Shown: positions 1 through 8,052, counted from the first letter of the stretch. The stretch: DNA of 12,445 nucleotides from Streptosporangiaceae bacterium (GCA_030050125.1 JASIJN010000094.1:1-12445), one strand, 5' to 3'. A program made the numbers and translations. The notes: a model not told the origin generated them from the letters alone.

Positions 1-688
1 CCTCGGCCGCCGCGAGCGCCGCGCCCGGGGGCTCCGGCCAGATGAACTCCGCGACCCGGCCGTGTTCGGCGGCGGGCAGCCCGATGTGCACGTCGGCCCC
101 GAGCGGGCGCGCGACCTCATCCCGCAGCATCGCGCCGACCGTCATGCCGGCCACCCGCCTGATCAGCTCCCCGGCCAGGAACCCGAACGTGTTCACGTGA
201 TAGCCATGCCCGGTTCCGGGCGGCCACCAGGGCGGCTCGGCGGCGAGCGAGGCGGTCATCGTGGCCCAGTCCAGCATGCTGCCGTCCGGCAGCGGATCGC
301 GGAGCGCGGGCAGGCCCGCCTGGTGGCTGAGCAGCTGCCGCACCGTGATGCCCGCCTTTCCGGCGGCGGCGAACTCCGGCCAGTAGCTGGCGACCGGCGC
401 GTCGGGGTCGAGCCGCCGCTGCCCGGCCAGACGGGCCGCGCACACGGCGATCAGGCCCTTGCCGACCGAGAACACGTTCACCAGCGTGTCCCGGCGCCAC
501 GGACGCGGTCCCGGGCCCGCCAGGCCGCCCCACATGTCGGCGACCACGGTCCCCTGGACCACCAGGCAGGCGGCGGCGCCGGTCTCGCCGCGGTCGGCGA
601 AGTTGGCGGCAAAGGCCTCGCGCACGGCGCTGAAACGCGGGTCGCACCGGCCGCCGATGCGCGGTTCGTGTCCAGGCCCAGAACTCAA
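1..688 (-). CDS. Serine hydrolase, class C beta-lactamase/esterase fold (N-terminal part, cut by window edge)
   Basis: The minus-strand frame is open from a TTG at 686-688 to the window edge, giving about 229 codons; the 3' end lies outside. Family members are usually near 380-400 residues, so roughly 60% is visible. The N-terminus has the GGRCDPRFSAVREAF block seen in EstB-type beta-lactamase-related hydrolases. The nucleophile motif S-V-G-K is at residues 74-77, followed by the LLSHQAGLP block (120-128) and the second catalytic motif Y-H-V-N at 163-166, in the context typical of these esterases. No signal peptide is visible, so a cytoplasmic esterase or amidase is more likely than a true secreted beta-lactamase. 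The TTG start is chosen because GGGGGAG lies 6 nt upstream and the family N-terminus begins soon after. Substrate is not predictable. It is divergent from the protease at 1026. Confidence 0.88.
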   Translation of the reverse strand, partial: MSSGPGHEPRIGGRCDPRFSAVREAFAANFADRGETGAAACLVVQGTVVADMWGGLAGPGPRPWRRDTLVNVFSVGKGLIAVCAARLAGQRRLDPDAPVASYWPEFAAAGKAGITVRQLLSHQAGLPALRDPLPDGSMLDWATMTASLAAEPPWWPPGTGHGYHVNTFGFLAGELIRRVAGMTVGAMLRDEVARPLGADVHIGLPAAEHGRVAEFIWPEPPGAALAAAE

Positions 689-1025
689 CCCGTTCTCCCC
701 CCTGCTCCGAGCCCTGGATAACCGGTCATGGAGCTAGTCGGCCTCCTATTCTGGTCAAACGTGACACAAGGTCACTAATAGCTGCTATTCCGGCAATGTG
801 AGCCAGCCAATACAACCAGGATTGCTGAGTGGCTCCGATAAGGATCCAGGCAGCTTAAGATCACTCATTCGTAATTGAAAAGTTATATTGCTGAAAATTC
901 TCATGAAGCTCCATTTACTGCTACCGTCCGGGCTTGTATGTCATCACGTACCTGGCCGTCCGGGCCACGATGCGCTGGGACGCACTCACCGCGGCTGTCT
1001 GGGCCGCCTGGAGGATGAGGCGAGC
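689..1025. promoter_or_regulatory. Divergent intergenic region with inverted repeats upstream of the protease
   Basis: No gene is supported in this 337-base gap between divergent genes. Bases 740-920 are clearly poorer in G/C than the surroundings. Two small inverted repeats lie side by side: GTGAC-ACAAG-GTCAC at 761-775 and AATAG-CTG-CTATT at 777-789. The imperfect direct repeat CTATTCTGG / CTATTCCGG flanks the first. A TATATT at 884-889 could be a -10 box, but no convincing -35 is seen. The 10-mer CCGTCCGGGC occurs at 924-933 and 956-965 in the presumed leader. The repeats look like operator sites, but the regulator is unknown. Confidence 0.4.
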
Positions 1026-4000
1026 ATGCAAGGACGCAGGACGGGCGGGGCCCCATGGGCGCGCGCCCGGGGCAGGTCATTCACCTTTCTCATAGCAGCG
1101 GCGGCGGTGCCGGCCCTGGTGGCCGGACAGTCCGTCATCGCGGGGTCGGCGACAGCCGCGCCCGCGGCGCTGAACGTCGCGACGGCGCCGATGACTCCGG
1201 CGCTGGCCGCACAGCTGTCGCAGCACGTGAACCAGCATGTGATCGTGATCATGAAGAGCCAGCTGGCCGCCGCCCCGGTGGGCAGCCGGGCGGCCACGGT
1301 GCGCGCCGGCATGATCAAGACCGCCCAGAAGCCGCTGTTGAACGAGCTGAGTGCGGTGCACGCCACCCACGTCAAGGCCTACCAGCTCGTGAACTCGTTC
1401 GCGGCCACGGTCTCCGCGGGCGAGGAGTCGCGGCTGAAGGCCAACTCGTCGGTGGCCGAGGTTATCCCGGACGTGACCATCCGCGGGGCGCAGCCCGAGA
1501 CGGCCGGCCCGGCGCAGACCATCACCACGGCGGCGAAGAGGGTCAACCACAAGTCGGACGCGCCGACATCGCTGACCCCGAACGTGATCCCGGGCGCCTG
1601 CGGCGCGAACGGGGCGGTCCAGCTCGACCCCGAGGGCCTCGCGCTGATGGGCGTCGACTCGAGCAACCCGAACCAGCCGACCGCGCGGTCGCTCGGCATC
1701 ACCGGCGCCGGCGTCAAGGTCGCCTACATCGCCGACGGGCTCGACCCGAACAACGTCAACTTCATCCGGCCCGACGGCACGTCGGTGTTCGACCCGGCCA
1801 CGGGCGGCGACTACCAGGACTTCACCGGCGACGGCCCGGGCCAGCTCACCGACGGTGACGAGGCCTTCCTCGACGCCAACTCGATCGCTGGCCAGGGCAT
1901 CCACGTCTACAACGTGCAGGACTACAGCGCGCAGCCCGACCCGTCCGCGTGCAACGTCCGGATCGAGGGCGTGGCTCCCGGCGCGAGCGTGGTCGGCCTG
2001 GACGTGTTCGGCACGTTCGAGGACACCACCGAGTCCAACTTCCTCGAGGCGATCAACTACGCGGTCGAGACCGACCACGTCAACGTCATCAACGAGTCGT
2101 TCGGCTCCAACCCGTTCCCCGACATCACCGCGCTCGACGCGACCAAGCAGTTCGACGACGCCGCGGTCGCGGCCGGCGTCACGGTCACGGTGTCCAGCGG
2201 CGACGCCGGCTCGGCCAACACCATCGGCTCCCCGTCCACCGACCCCAACGTCATCTCGGTCGGCGGGTCGACCGATGACCGCTTCTACGCCCAGACCAAC
2301 TACGCTGCGGCGCGTTACTTCGCCACTACTGGCTGGCTGAACGACAACATCAGCGCGCTTAGCTCCGGCGGCCAGAACGAGACCGGCGGCACGGTCAGCC
2401 TGGTCGCGCCGGCCGAGCTGAGCTGGGCCTCCTGCAGCACCGACATCGCGCTCTACGTTGGGTGCACCAGCCCGATCGGCGAAGCGCCCGGGTTCGAGGA
2501 AGCCGGCGGGACCAGCGAGTCCTCGCCGCTGACCGCGGGCGTCGCGGCGCTGGTGATCCAGGCCTACCGGATCACCCACGGCGGGGCCAGCCCGACGCCG
2601 GCGCTGATCAAGCAGATCCTGGTCAGCACCGCGACCGACCTCGGCGCGCCCGCCGACGAGCAGGGCGCCGGCCTGGTCAACGCGTACAAGGCGGTGCAGC
2701 TCGCCGAGTCGATCAACGGCGGCAGCCCGCAGGGCGCCACGCTGCTCAAGTCGGCGAACTCGCTGAGCGCGACCGCGCTGCCCGGCACCACGCAGAGCTG
2801 GCCGGTCACCGTGACCAACACCGGCTCGGTGCCGCAGCTGGTCAGCGTCCAGGGCCGCGACTTCGGGCCGGACCAGAACGTTCAGAGCGGCACCGCCGTC
2901 CTGAACGACGCCACCAGCCCGCAGTTCGAGAACTACCAGGGCCTGCAGAACAACTACGCCGAATTCCACTTCATCGTCCCGCCGGGCCAGGACCGGCTGG
3001 TCGCGTCCGACTTCTATCCGGGCAACCCGAACAACGGCCTGAACGCGCGGGTGCGGATGATCCTGATCGACCCGTTGGGCCGGTTCGCCTCGCACTCGTT
3101 CCCGCAGGGCGTGGGCAACTTCGACACCGCCGACGTCACCTACCCGACACCGGGCCTGTGGACCGGCGTGCTGTTCGGCGACGTGGCCGCGGATGGCGGG
3201 ACCAACGGGACAGTCGGCTGGCAGGTGTCGACCGAGCAGTTCGCCTCGTTCGGCTCGGTCTCGCCGTCGGTCCTGGCTCTGGCCCCGGGCCAGAGCCAGA
3301 CGGTCACGGTGACCGAGACCACGCCCTCGTCACCTGGTGACTCGGACGGGTCGATCGTGTTCACCTCGAATCTCGGGGCCGGCGGGACCAGCACGATCCC
3401 GGTGACGCTGCGCTCCGAGATCGATCCGGCCAACGGCGGCGCGTTCAGCGGCACGCTGACCGGCGGTAACGGCCGGGCGCCCGGTGAGGGTCAGGAGGAG
3501 TTCTACGAGTTCAACGTCGGCCACGGCGTGAAGAACATCACCGCCAACGTGTCGCTCACCAACGACGTGAACGACCCGGTGGGCTCCTACCTGATCAGCC
3601 CGGACGGCGACACGCTCGGCTTCGGGCAGAACAACACCAACGGCACCCAGACGCTGTCGCTGACCGCGTACACCCTCAACCCGGCGCCCGGCACCTGGAC
3701 GCTCATCGTGGAGTTCTCCGAGCCGGTGGTCGGGGACGAGATCTCCCAGCCGTACACCGGGAACGTGGTGTTCAACGACGTCAGTACCAGCGCCCCCGGG
3801 CTGCCAGACTCCCCGAGGATCGTCCTGGCGGCGGGCACGCCGGTGACCGTCCCTGTGACGATCACGAACAACGGCGACGCGCCGGAGGACTTCTTCGTCG
3901 ACCCGAGGCTGGACCAGACGGCCAACATCACGCTGGCCGGCCAGGACCAGATCGCCGGAGTGACCCTGCCGATGACCGGAGCCGAGCCGGCCTGGTTCGT

Positions 4001-4526
4001 GCCGACGGAGGCGTCCAGCGCCAGCAGCACGTCGACCGCGTCCCTGCCGATCATGTTTGACTGGGGACCGTTCCAGGGCGACCCGGACCTCTCCAGCCAC
4101 AACCCGGGTGCCGGCCCGCTCTGCGCGACGACCGAAACGGTCAGCTACAACCCGCCAGGCGCCAGCATCGAGAACGGCTTCTGGGGCTCCGCCCCGACCG
4201 AATGCGGGCCGTACTCAGGTCCGGCGCCGGCGGGCACCGCCAGCTCGTCCATGACGGTGGTGGCCAAGCAGTTCGACACGTCGGTGAGCTCGACCACGGG
4301 CGACATCGAGCTCGCGTCCATCAACCCGGCCGCGACGGTCAGCCCGGTCACCATCAACCCGGGCCAGACCGCCACCATCGATGTCACGATCACGCCGTCC
4401 GCGGCCCCGGGCACGACGGTGACGGGCACGCTCTACGTTGACGATCTGCTCACGGCGGTTCCGCCGTACGATCAGTTCGCCGCCGACGAGCTGGCCGGAA
4501 TTCCCTACTCCTACACCGTCGGATAA
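1026..4526 (+). CDS. Secreted subtilisin-like S8 serine protease with C-terminal beta-sandwich domains
   Basis: The product is 1166 residues. A signal peptide is visible: Arg-rich n-region, hydrophobic core at 20-40 and an A-x-A type cleavage site near 43-46. Residues 66-152 resemble an I9 inhibitor propeptide. The catalytic domain spans about 200-560, with Asp237 (in IADGLD), His293 (in GQGIHV, where subtilisins have GHGTHV) and Ser497 (in [11 protein letters not shown]). The oxyanion position, normally Asn in AGN, is Asp393 in SSGDAG. Residues 565-800 and 900-1166 look like beta-sandwich modules; about 798-900 resembles a pre-peptidase C-terminal or P-type domain. No sortase motif or anchor is seen, so it is probably released. 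The ATG at 1026 is chosen over an upstream in-frame TTG at 888 because GAGG lies 5 nt before it and the signal peptide starts there. It probably degrades extracellular protein. Confidence 0.93.
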   Translation: MQGRRTGGAPWARARGRSFTFLIAAAAVPALVAGQSVIAGSATAAPAALNVATAPMTPALAAQLSQHVNQHVIVIMKSQLAAAPVGSRAATVRAGMIKTAQKPLLNELSAVHATHVKAYQLVNSFAATVSAGEESRLKANSSVAEVIPDVTIRGAQPETAGPAQTITTAAKRVNHKSDAPTSLTPNVIPGACGANGAVQLDPEGLALMGVDSSNPNQPTARSLGITGAGVKVAYIADGLDPNNVNFIRPDGTSVFDPATGGDYQDFTGDGPGQLTDGDEAFLDANSIAGQGIHVYNVQDYSAQPDPSACNVRIEGVAPGASVVGLDVFGTFEDTTESNFLEAINYAVETDHVNVINESFGSNPFPDITALDATKQFDDAAVAAGVTVTVSSGDAGSANTIGSPSTDPNVISVGGSTDDRFYAQTNYAAARYFATTGWLNDNISALSSGGQNETGGTVSLVAPAELSWASCSTDIALYVGCTSPIGEAPGFEEAGGTSESSPLTAGVAALVIQAYRITHGGASPTPALIKQILVSTATDLGAPADEQGAGLVNAYKAVQLAESINGGSPQGATLLKSANSLSATALPGTTQSWPVTVTNTGSVPQLVSVQGRDFGPDQNVQSGTAVLNDATSPQFENYQGLQNNYAEFHFIVPPGQDRLVASDFYPGNPNNGLNARVRMILIDPLGRFASHSFPQGVGNFDTADVTYPTPGLWTGVLFGDVAADGGTNGTVGWQVSTEQFASFGSVSPSVLALAPGQSQTVTVTETTPSSPGDSDGSIVFTSNLGAGGTSTIPVTLRSEIDPANGGAFSGTLTGGNGRAPGEGQEEFYEFNVGHGVKNITANVSLTNDVNDPVGSYLISPDGDTLGFGQNNTNGTQTLSLTAYTLNPAPGTWTLIVEFSEPVVGDEISQPYTGNVVFNDVSTSAPGLPDSPRIVLAAGTPVTVPVTITNNGDAPEDFFVDPRLDQTANITLAGQDQIAGVTLPMTGAEPAWFVPTEASSASSTSTASLPIMFDWGPFQGDPDLSSHNPGAGPLCATTETVSYNPPGASIENGFWGSAPTECGPYSGPAPAGTASSSMTVVAKQFDTSVSSTTGDIELASINPAATVSPVTINPGQTATIDVTITPSAAPGTTVTGTLYVDDLLTAVPPYDQFAADELAGIPYSYTVG

Positions 4527-4534
4527 GGCGAGAC

Positions 4535-4566
4535 CCCGCGGGGGACCCTAACCGGTCCCCCGCGGG
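4535..4566 (+). terminator. Perfect hairpin after the protease gene
   Basis: A 13-bp perfect stem (4535-4547 with 4554-4566) encloses a 6-nt loop, starting 8 nt after the protease stop. There is no U-tract, which is common for terminators in high-GC actinomycetes. Confidence 0.75.
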
Positions 4567-4609
4567 ACACGCCCTGCGGGCACTTCGCGGGCGAGCCCAG
4601 GGTGCCCTG

Positions 4610-4640
4610 TACGGCCGGTGACGCCATGTCACCGGCCGTA
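4610..4640. terminator. Second perfect hairpin, possible back-up or bidirectional terminator
   Basis: A second 13-bp perfect stem (4610-4622 with 4628-4640) with a 5-nt loop follows the first by 43 nt. The plus strand continues with a modestly T-rich stretch. It could act in either direction, but minus-strand transcripts from 4949 would first cross the repeat region. Confidence 0.6.
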
Positions 4641-4673
4641 TCCTGTTGTGGTCCCGGGGGCTGATTGGGCAAG

Positions 4674-4702
4674 TTCCCATTACCGGACATATCCGCTATA
4701 AC
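4674..4702 (+). promoter_or_regulatory. Weak sigma-70-like promoter match
   Basis: TTCCCA (4674-4679) and TATAAC (4697-4702) are separated by exactly 17 nt. No supported plus-strand gene follows. If active, it would transcribe the repeat region and antisense to the cupin gene. Chance occurrence is quite possible. Confidence 0.25.
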
Positions 4703-4851
4703 CGGTCACCTGGCGGCCTTATCCAGCGCGGCCCAATGACATGAACGGGCCGTCGCTGCTGCTGTTTCAGCAACGATGGGCCGCTCACACTAATCCCCGG
4801 CCTGGCCGGCCGGGTTCGGGGGCGGCCGGGGTTCAGGCAGCGGTGACTGTG

Positions 4852-4943
4852 TGTCCGCGGGGGCGGGAGGGCGTGGTGTCCGCGAGGACGGCGGGGTGTC
4901 CGCGGGGGGGTGCGTTGTCCGCGAGGACGGCGGGCGTCCGCGG
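4852..4943. repeat. Short tandem repeats built on TGTCCGCG with small hairpins
   Basis: TGTCCGCG or CGTCCGCG starts at 4852, 4877, 4897, 4916 and 4935, a spacing of 25, 20, 19 and 19 nt. The 19-mer TGTCCGCGAGGACGGCGGG occurs exactly at 4877-4895 and 4916-4934. Each full copy contains GTCC-GCGA-GGAC, a 4-bp stem closed by a GNRA-type tetraloop when read on the plus strand. The rest of 4641-4851 shows no gene. The repeats end 6 nt before the cupin stop codon, so on the minus strand they form its 3' flank. Confidence 0.7.
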
Positions 4944-4948
4944 AACGG

Positions 4949-5380
4949 TCAGGGAGCGCTGGTTCCGGCTCGCCCGTAGCGGTCCTCGAGCCGGACCACG
5001 TCCTCGCGCCATCCTGGATAGGCGGTGGACGCCTCGGCGAAGTCCAGGTCCGAGATCGCGGTGATCCGGTGCAGCACGCCCGCCGGGAGGTGGATGGTGT
5101 CTCCGGGGCCGAAGTGCCGATCGGTCAGCCGGTCGGCAGCGGCGCCGTACTCGATCAGCGCCTCCCCGATCATGACGCTGATCGTCTCCTCCTTCTTCCG
5201 GTGGTACTGCAGGCTGAGCGAGTGTCCGGCATCGACGTGGATGATCTTTCCGATGTACTTGCCGTCGGCCGCGGCGAAGATCAGCTCGTGTCCCCAGGGT
5301 TTGTCCTGCCTGGCCGCCCGGTAGATCTCGGCCTCCGGAACCTGGGCGGGCGGGTCGCCAGCGTTCTGGGTGCTGCTCAT
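4949..5380 (-). CDS. Cupin protein of mannose-6-phosphate isomerase type II family
   Basis: The product is 143 residues, a single cupin barrel matching the C-terminal isomerase domain of bifunctional GDP-mannose pyrophosphorylase/PMI proteins or stand-alone type II PMI-like proteins. Motif 1 is LSLQYHRKKEE, with predicted metal ligands Gln58, His60 and Glu64 or Glu65. Motif 2 is PGDTIHLPAGVLHRI, with His104 as the fourth ligand. The C-terminal WREDVVRLEDRYGR block is a PMI hallmark. It probably binds a sugar phosphate or nucleotide sugar in the cytoplasm, but activity on mannose-6-phosphate is not assured at this length. The ATG at 5380 has GGAGG 4 nt upstream. It lies 67 nt downstream of the gluconokinase on the same strand and may be co-transcribed. 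Confidence 0.9.
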   Translation of the reverse strand: MSSTQNAGDPPAQVPEAEIYRAARQDKPWGHELIFAAADGKYIGKIIHVDAGHSLSLQYHRKKEETISVMIGEALIEYGAAADRLTDRHFGPGDTIHLPAGVLHRITAISDLDFAEASTAYPGWREDVVRLEDRYGRAGTSAP

Positions 5381-5447
5381 GAATCCTCCAACGTGTCACC
5401 CGCCTGGCAGGGGCGGGTCAGGGTCGGTCCCGGCGCCAGGCATGATC

Positions 5448-5957
5448 TTATGCACGGTCGGCCACCAGCCCGAGGCAGTCGGCGATCTCCGCGGCCAGCC
5501 GGTCCGCAGGCTGGGCCGCGTCGAGCAGAATTACTTGCTCGCTTTCCCTGGGTTCCTCGAGCTCGGCGAACTGGCTGTCCAGCAGCTGGACGGTGAAGAA
5601 GTGGCCGTGTCGTGCGGCTAGCCGGGCATGCGCGAGCTCCCTGCTGATCACCAGGAACGCCAGCCTGGCCGCGGGCCGCCCGGTGAGCAACTGGTCCCGG
5701 TAGCTCTGCTTCAGGGCCGAGCATCCGGCGACCGCCGACTCCCCCGCCGCTATGCGCTCGTCCATCCACGCGGCGATCCCGGCCAGCCAGGGCGCGCGGT
5801 CGGCGTCGGTAAGCGGGATGCCCGACCGCATCTTCGCGATATTCGCCGAGGGATGAAACGCGTCGGCGTCGGCGAAGCGCCAGTGCAGCCGCCCGGCCAG
5901 CAACACGCCAACCGTCGTCTTGCCGCTGCCCGCCACACCGCCCACGAGAACGATCAT
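5448..5957 (-). CDS. gntK: Gluconokinase
   Basis: This 169-residue protein would phosphorylate D-gluconate with ATP to 6-phosphogluconate, feeding the pentose phosphate pathway. The Walker A motif GVAGSGKT is at residues 7-14. The family signature DADAFHPSANIAKMRSG follows from Asp30, then the IPLTDADRAPWL block (47-58), and the CSALKQSYRDQL substrate/lid region. HFFTVQLLDSQFAELEEP is the typical C-terminal region. Length is normal for the thermoresistant gluconokinase family. The ATG at 5957 is the natural start, because the hydrophobic first strand begins immediately before the P-loop; no strong Shine-Dalgarno site is visible. It heads a likely two-gene unit with the cupin at 4949-5380. No gluconate transporter or regulator is in the window. 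Confidence 0.94.
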   Translation of the reverse strand: MIVLVGGVAGSGKTTVGVLLAGRLHWRFADADAFHPSANIAKMRSGIPLTDADRAPWLAGIAAWMDERIAAGESAVAGCSALKQSYRDQLLTGRPAARLAFLVISRELAHARLAARHGHFFTVQLLDSQFAELEEPRESEQVILLDAAQPADRLAAEIADCLGLVADRA

Positions 5958-6400
5958 CGAGGCACAGCGTACCGGGCGCCGGCGCGGGGCGGCAGCGGGT
6001 CAGCCCGGGAGGAACCAGGGTCCCGGCGGCAGCCGACGACGGCGCTTCAGCGAGAGCGGCGAGCCGCGCACCGCCTCACCGGCGGCTGTGGTGGCCCCAG
6101 GGCTCGGCGTGGCCGGGCCACGCGGCACGGCAACCGGTCCCGCTGGCGCGAGCCGTCACCTCGGGCGAATAACTCGCACAGGAATCTCTTTCGCCAGCAC
6201 ATTGCTCCCTCGTGGCATAGGAGGCAGTCTCGTTACGACGGAGTTATAACACGGTCCCGGCCACAGCAGAAGCGGTTCTCTGATTGCAATCTGCAGAACG
6301 CACGTTTGATTTCGCAGCAAAGGCTAATAGGCCATGTACTATTGGGTTGTTTGGTGCCTTTGCGCAGCTTTCCCCGCCCACCGCTGAATACTGACCTTGT
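5958..6400. other. Intergenic region without supported genes; contains palindromes
   Basis: About 440 bases between the gluconokinase start and the terminator of the cold shock gene hold no convincing coding frame. From about 6160 the base composition becomes AT-richer. A perfect palindrome GATTGCAATC is at 6282-6291, and an inverted repeat AATAG-N8-CTATT at 6326-6343 shares its arms with the one at 777-789. TTATAAC-type sequence near 6244-6250 could belong to a promoter on either strand. The gluconokinase promoter should be in this gap but cannot be placed. Confidence 0.35.
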
Positions 6401-6433
6401 GAAAAGAACCCGGGGGGCGAAGGCCCCCCGGGT
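6401..6433 (-). terminator. Strong intrinsic terminator of the cold shock gene
   Basis: An 11-bp perfect stem (6408-6418 with 6423-6433) encloses a 4-nt loop, followed on the minus strand by TTCTTTTC (6407-6400). It starts 23 nt after the csp stop codon. This is the most classical terminator in the window. Confidence 0.92.
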
Positions 6434-6456
6434 CCCTCGTGCGTGGCCTGGCCGGA

Positions 6457-6660
6457 TCAGAGCGGGCGGACCTGCTCGGCCTGTGGGCCCTTGGCACCCT
6501 GGCCGGCGGTGAACTCGACCCGCTGGTTCTCGTGCAAGCTGCGGAACCCGTCAACCTGGATCGCGGTGTGATGCACGAAGACGTCGGCGGTGCCATCGTC
6601 CGGTGCGATAAAGCCATAGCCCTTGTCGGCGTTGAACCACTTTACGGTGCCCTGAGGCAT
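6457..6660 (-). CDS. cspA: Cold shock protein, CspA family
   Basis: A 67-residue single cold-shock domain, the usual length for bacterial Csp proteins. RNP1 (KGYGFI, residues 13-18) and RNP2 (VFVHH, 27-31) provide the aromatic RNA/ssDNA-binding surface; the N-terminal [15 protein letters not shown] block is nearly consensus. It is expected to act as an RNA chaperone in the cytoplasm. The ATG at 6660 is preceded by AGGAG 7 nt upstream. A 238-base gap separates it from the upstream gene on the same strand, room for its own promoter and a long structured 5' leader as is common for csp genes. The transcript ends at the terminator 6401-6433, so it is probably monocistronic. Confidence 0.96.
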   Translation of the reverse strand: MPQGTVKWFNADKGYGFIAPDDGTADVFVHHTAIQVDGFRSLHENQRVEFTAGQGAKGPQAEQVRPL

Positions 6661-6898
6661 TTACCTTCTCCTACGAGACGATCTCCGGGATCCTCTTCTG
6701 AGGGCCCCGGGTTGCCGCGGCCGTGCGTCTGCTTTGTGGGCCCCGGACTCCGAGAGACCGGCTCTCAGATCCGGCGGGCGCAGGTCGCATGAAAATCCGA
6801 ACGCAACCAGGGCTATCCAACACCATCGGCGATGCCGATGTTACGCGGTCCAGCGAGTTCGCCGTTTTGTCGCGCTCGTCCCGCAGAGCTTTCCGCGC
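6661..6898. other. Leader/promoter gap upstream of cspA
   Basis: No independent gene is supported. A hairpin CATCGGC-GAT-GCCGATG (6824-6840) lies about 60 nt after the stop of the upstream minus-strand gene and may be its weak terminator. GGGCCCCGG occurs twice (near 6703 and 6739). The frame that follows the UAG stop of the 6899-7594 gene remains open for 75 codons until a second UAG at 6671-6673. A cspA promoter is expected here but no clear pair of hexamers was found. Confidence 0.35.
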
Positions 6899-7594
6899 CT
6901 ATCCAAACAGCGGCAGCCGCCGCGCCAGCTCGCCTAGGACCGCCCGATCGGCGGCGGTGACCGGCGCCCGGCCGGTGCCCTTGAGGGCGCAGGTCTGGTC
7001 GTCCCATTCACCGGGCATGGGCGTACCGAGCAACCCATCCAGGACCCACCGCACCAGGGCAAGGGAGGCGGCGTCAGGGGGCGGGGCCGAGGGCAGCGCC
7101 ACGGTCAGGTCGAGGTAGTGAACGGCGGCCTCCACTGCCAGCGTGGCCATGAAGTCGACCGTGGTCAGCACGTGCCCCTGGGTCGCGACCGCCTGGTGCG
7201 GACAGGCACGGGCCGCGCGGCAGGCTGCCTCGGAGGTCTCCCGCCACTCCCACTGCAGGCCGCCCGGCGGATAGGCCGAGGCCACCATGCGCACGTGCCG
7301 TGCGTGGGCCGCGGCCTCCGCGCGCCCGGCCTGGGCCGACTCGCCCAGAAGAGGGTAGAGGGCCCAGTACCCGACCTGGTCCACGTCGGGGGGCTCGGCC
7401 GACGGACTGGCAAACGTGCGCAGCGCGCGCCGGGCGTCGAGTAGCTCGTGATACAGGACGTCGGCGACGGCCCAGCCGGCACACCGGCTGGGCAGCATCA
7501 GGTCGGCCTCGCTCAGGCCATCGGCGACCGCGGTGATGTTCCGGTAGACGGACTCGAGCGCGCCCACGACTTCGATGCGGCGCCGTTCGGCCAT
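6899..7594 (-). CDS. DinB/maleylpyruvate isomerase-like (mycothiol-dependent) metal-binding protein
   Basis: The 231-residue product has the four-helix DinB-like fold of the actinobacterial maleylpyruvate isomerase N-terminal family. The probable Zn triad is His49 (in VADVLYHEL), Glu155 and His159 (in EAAVHYLDL), matching the H...E-x3-H pattern known from mycothiol-dependent maleylpyruvate isomerase. The CAGWAVADVLYH block around residue 38 is characteristic. The actual reaction is unknown; most paralogues in actinomycetes are uncharacterised thiol-dependent enzymes. The ATG at 7594 is preferred over an in-frame TTG at 7654, since the family homology begins right after it, though no good Shine-Dalgarno site is seen. 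The gene ends in UAG, which matters because a UAG-reading tRNA is encoded nearby at 8424. It is divergent from the Pth2-like gene. Confidence 0.85.
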   Translation of the reverse strand: MAERRRIEVVGALESVYRNITAVADGLSEADLMLPSRCAGWAVADVLYHELLDARRALRTFASPSAEPPDVDQVGYWALYPLLGESAQAGRAEAAAHARHVRMVASAYPPGGLQWEWRETSEAACRAARACPHQAVATQGHVLTTVDFMATLAVEAAVHYLDLTVALPSAPPPDAASLALVRWVLDGLLGTPMPGEWDDQTCALKGTGRAPVTAADRAVLGELARRLPLFG

Positions 7595-7656
7595 GGCGCT
7601 GATTCTGCCAGCGGCGGCCAGGCCGCCGTGCCGCACGGTCGCGCGGCGGCGCAAAG

Positions 7657-7685
7657 TGGTCGAGCGGGCCAGCGACGGCTATAAT
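7657..7685 (+). promoter_or_regulatory. Promoter with canonical TATAAT for the Pth2-like/suppressor tRNA cassette
   Basis: A perfect -10 hexamer TATAAT occupies 7680-7685. At 17-nt spacing the -35 position (7657-7662, TGGTCG) matches TTGACA at only three positions. Seven nucleotides after the -10 box is G7693, the first base of a GTG codon, so the predicted transcript would start exactly on a start codon (leaderless). A perfect TATAAT is notable in such GC-rich DNA. Confidence 0.65.
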
Positions 7686-7692
7686 GCGATTT

Positions 7693-8052
7693 GTGCCGCA
7701 CCGCTAGGGCTACGGTCTTCCTCGCCTGTACCTGATTACCCGGGCCGATCTGCATCCCGGAACGCAGGCTTGCCAGGCGGCGCACGCGGCAATCGACTTC
7801 GCCCTCGCCTTCCCGGCCATGGCCGGCGACTGGCATGCGGCATCGAACACCCTGGTCGTCCTGGCGGTCGCCGATGAGCTGTCTCTGGGCTGGCTCTGCG
7901 ACGACGCCGAGGCCGGGGGCCTGCGTGTGGTCCGGTTCCACGAACCGGACCTCGGTGGCGCCCTGACCGCGGCCGCGTTCGAGCCGGCCGCGGCTCACCT
8001 GGTTTCTCGCCTCCCGCTCGCCTTCTCGCGAGGAGAGGAGGTGAAAAGATGA
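7693..8052 (+). CDS. Peptidyl-tRNA hydrolase 2 (Pth2)-like protein with in-frame UAG at codon 5
   Basis: From the leaderless-position GTG at 7693 the frame reads four codons, then UAG (7705-7707), then runs open to TGA at 8050-8052; total 119 residues counting the UAG, the usual length of compact Pth2 proteins. The body shows Pth2 features: strand LYLITRADL, then P-G-T-Q-A-C-Q-A-A-H-A with conserved Gln28 and His31, the WHAASNTLVVLAV strand, and the C-terminal FHEPDLGGALTA block replacing the DAGxT motif. The Lys of the classical G-K-x-A-x-Q motif is Thr, as in a divergent bacterial branch. Pth2 enzymes release peptides from stalled peptidyl-tRNA. Without readthrough, the only starts before the conserved domain are non-canonical (CTG 7726, no Shine-Dalgarno); ATG 7819 would delete half the fold. 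The stop overlaps the next ATG. Confidence 0.75.
8036..8048 (+). promoter_or_regulatory. Perfect Shine-Dalgarno site embedded in the end of the Pth2-like gene
   Basis: AGGAGGTG at 8036-8043 is fully complementary to the 16S rRNA tail and lies 5 nt before the ATG at 8049. The same bases encode the charged C-terminal tail EEVKR of the Pth2-like protein. The ATGA overlap implies translational coupling, while the strong site also permits independent initiation. Confidence 0.85.

Noticed and set aside
117..647. Alternative minus-strand frame of 176 codons in the hydrolase region
   Set aside because: It lacks any motif, while the neighbouring frame has SxxK, YxN and family blocks.
888..1025. Upstream in-frame TTG extension of the protease by 46 residues
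   Set aside because: No ribosome site precedes it, and it would bury the signal peptide behind a non-hydrophobic leader.
1077..3095. Long minus-strand open frame (672 codons) opposite the protease gene
   Set aside because: It is Arg/Gly/Val-rich without any domain, typical of an antisense shadow in high-GC DNA, and the plus strand encodes a clear protease.
4852..4943. CRISPR array
   Set aside because: Units of about 20 nt with no unique spacers and no cas genes nearby.
4741..5064. Possible 107-residue plus-strand protein
   Set aside because: No Shine-Dalgarno site, runs through the repeats and then antisense to the cupin gene, and has Arg/Gly/Pro-biased composition.
7819..8052. ATG at 7819 as true start of the Pth2-like protein
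   Set aside because: It would remove the first strand and the conserved Gln/His helix, which are encoded in the same frame upstream, and there is no ribosome site.
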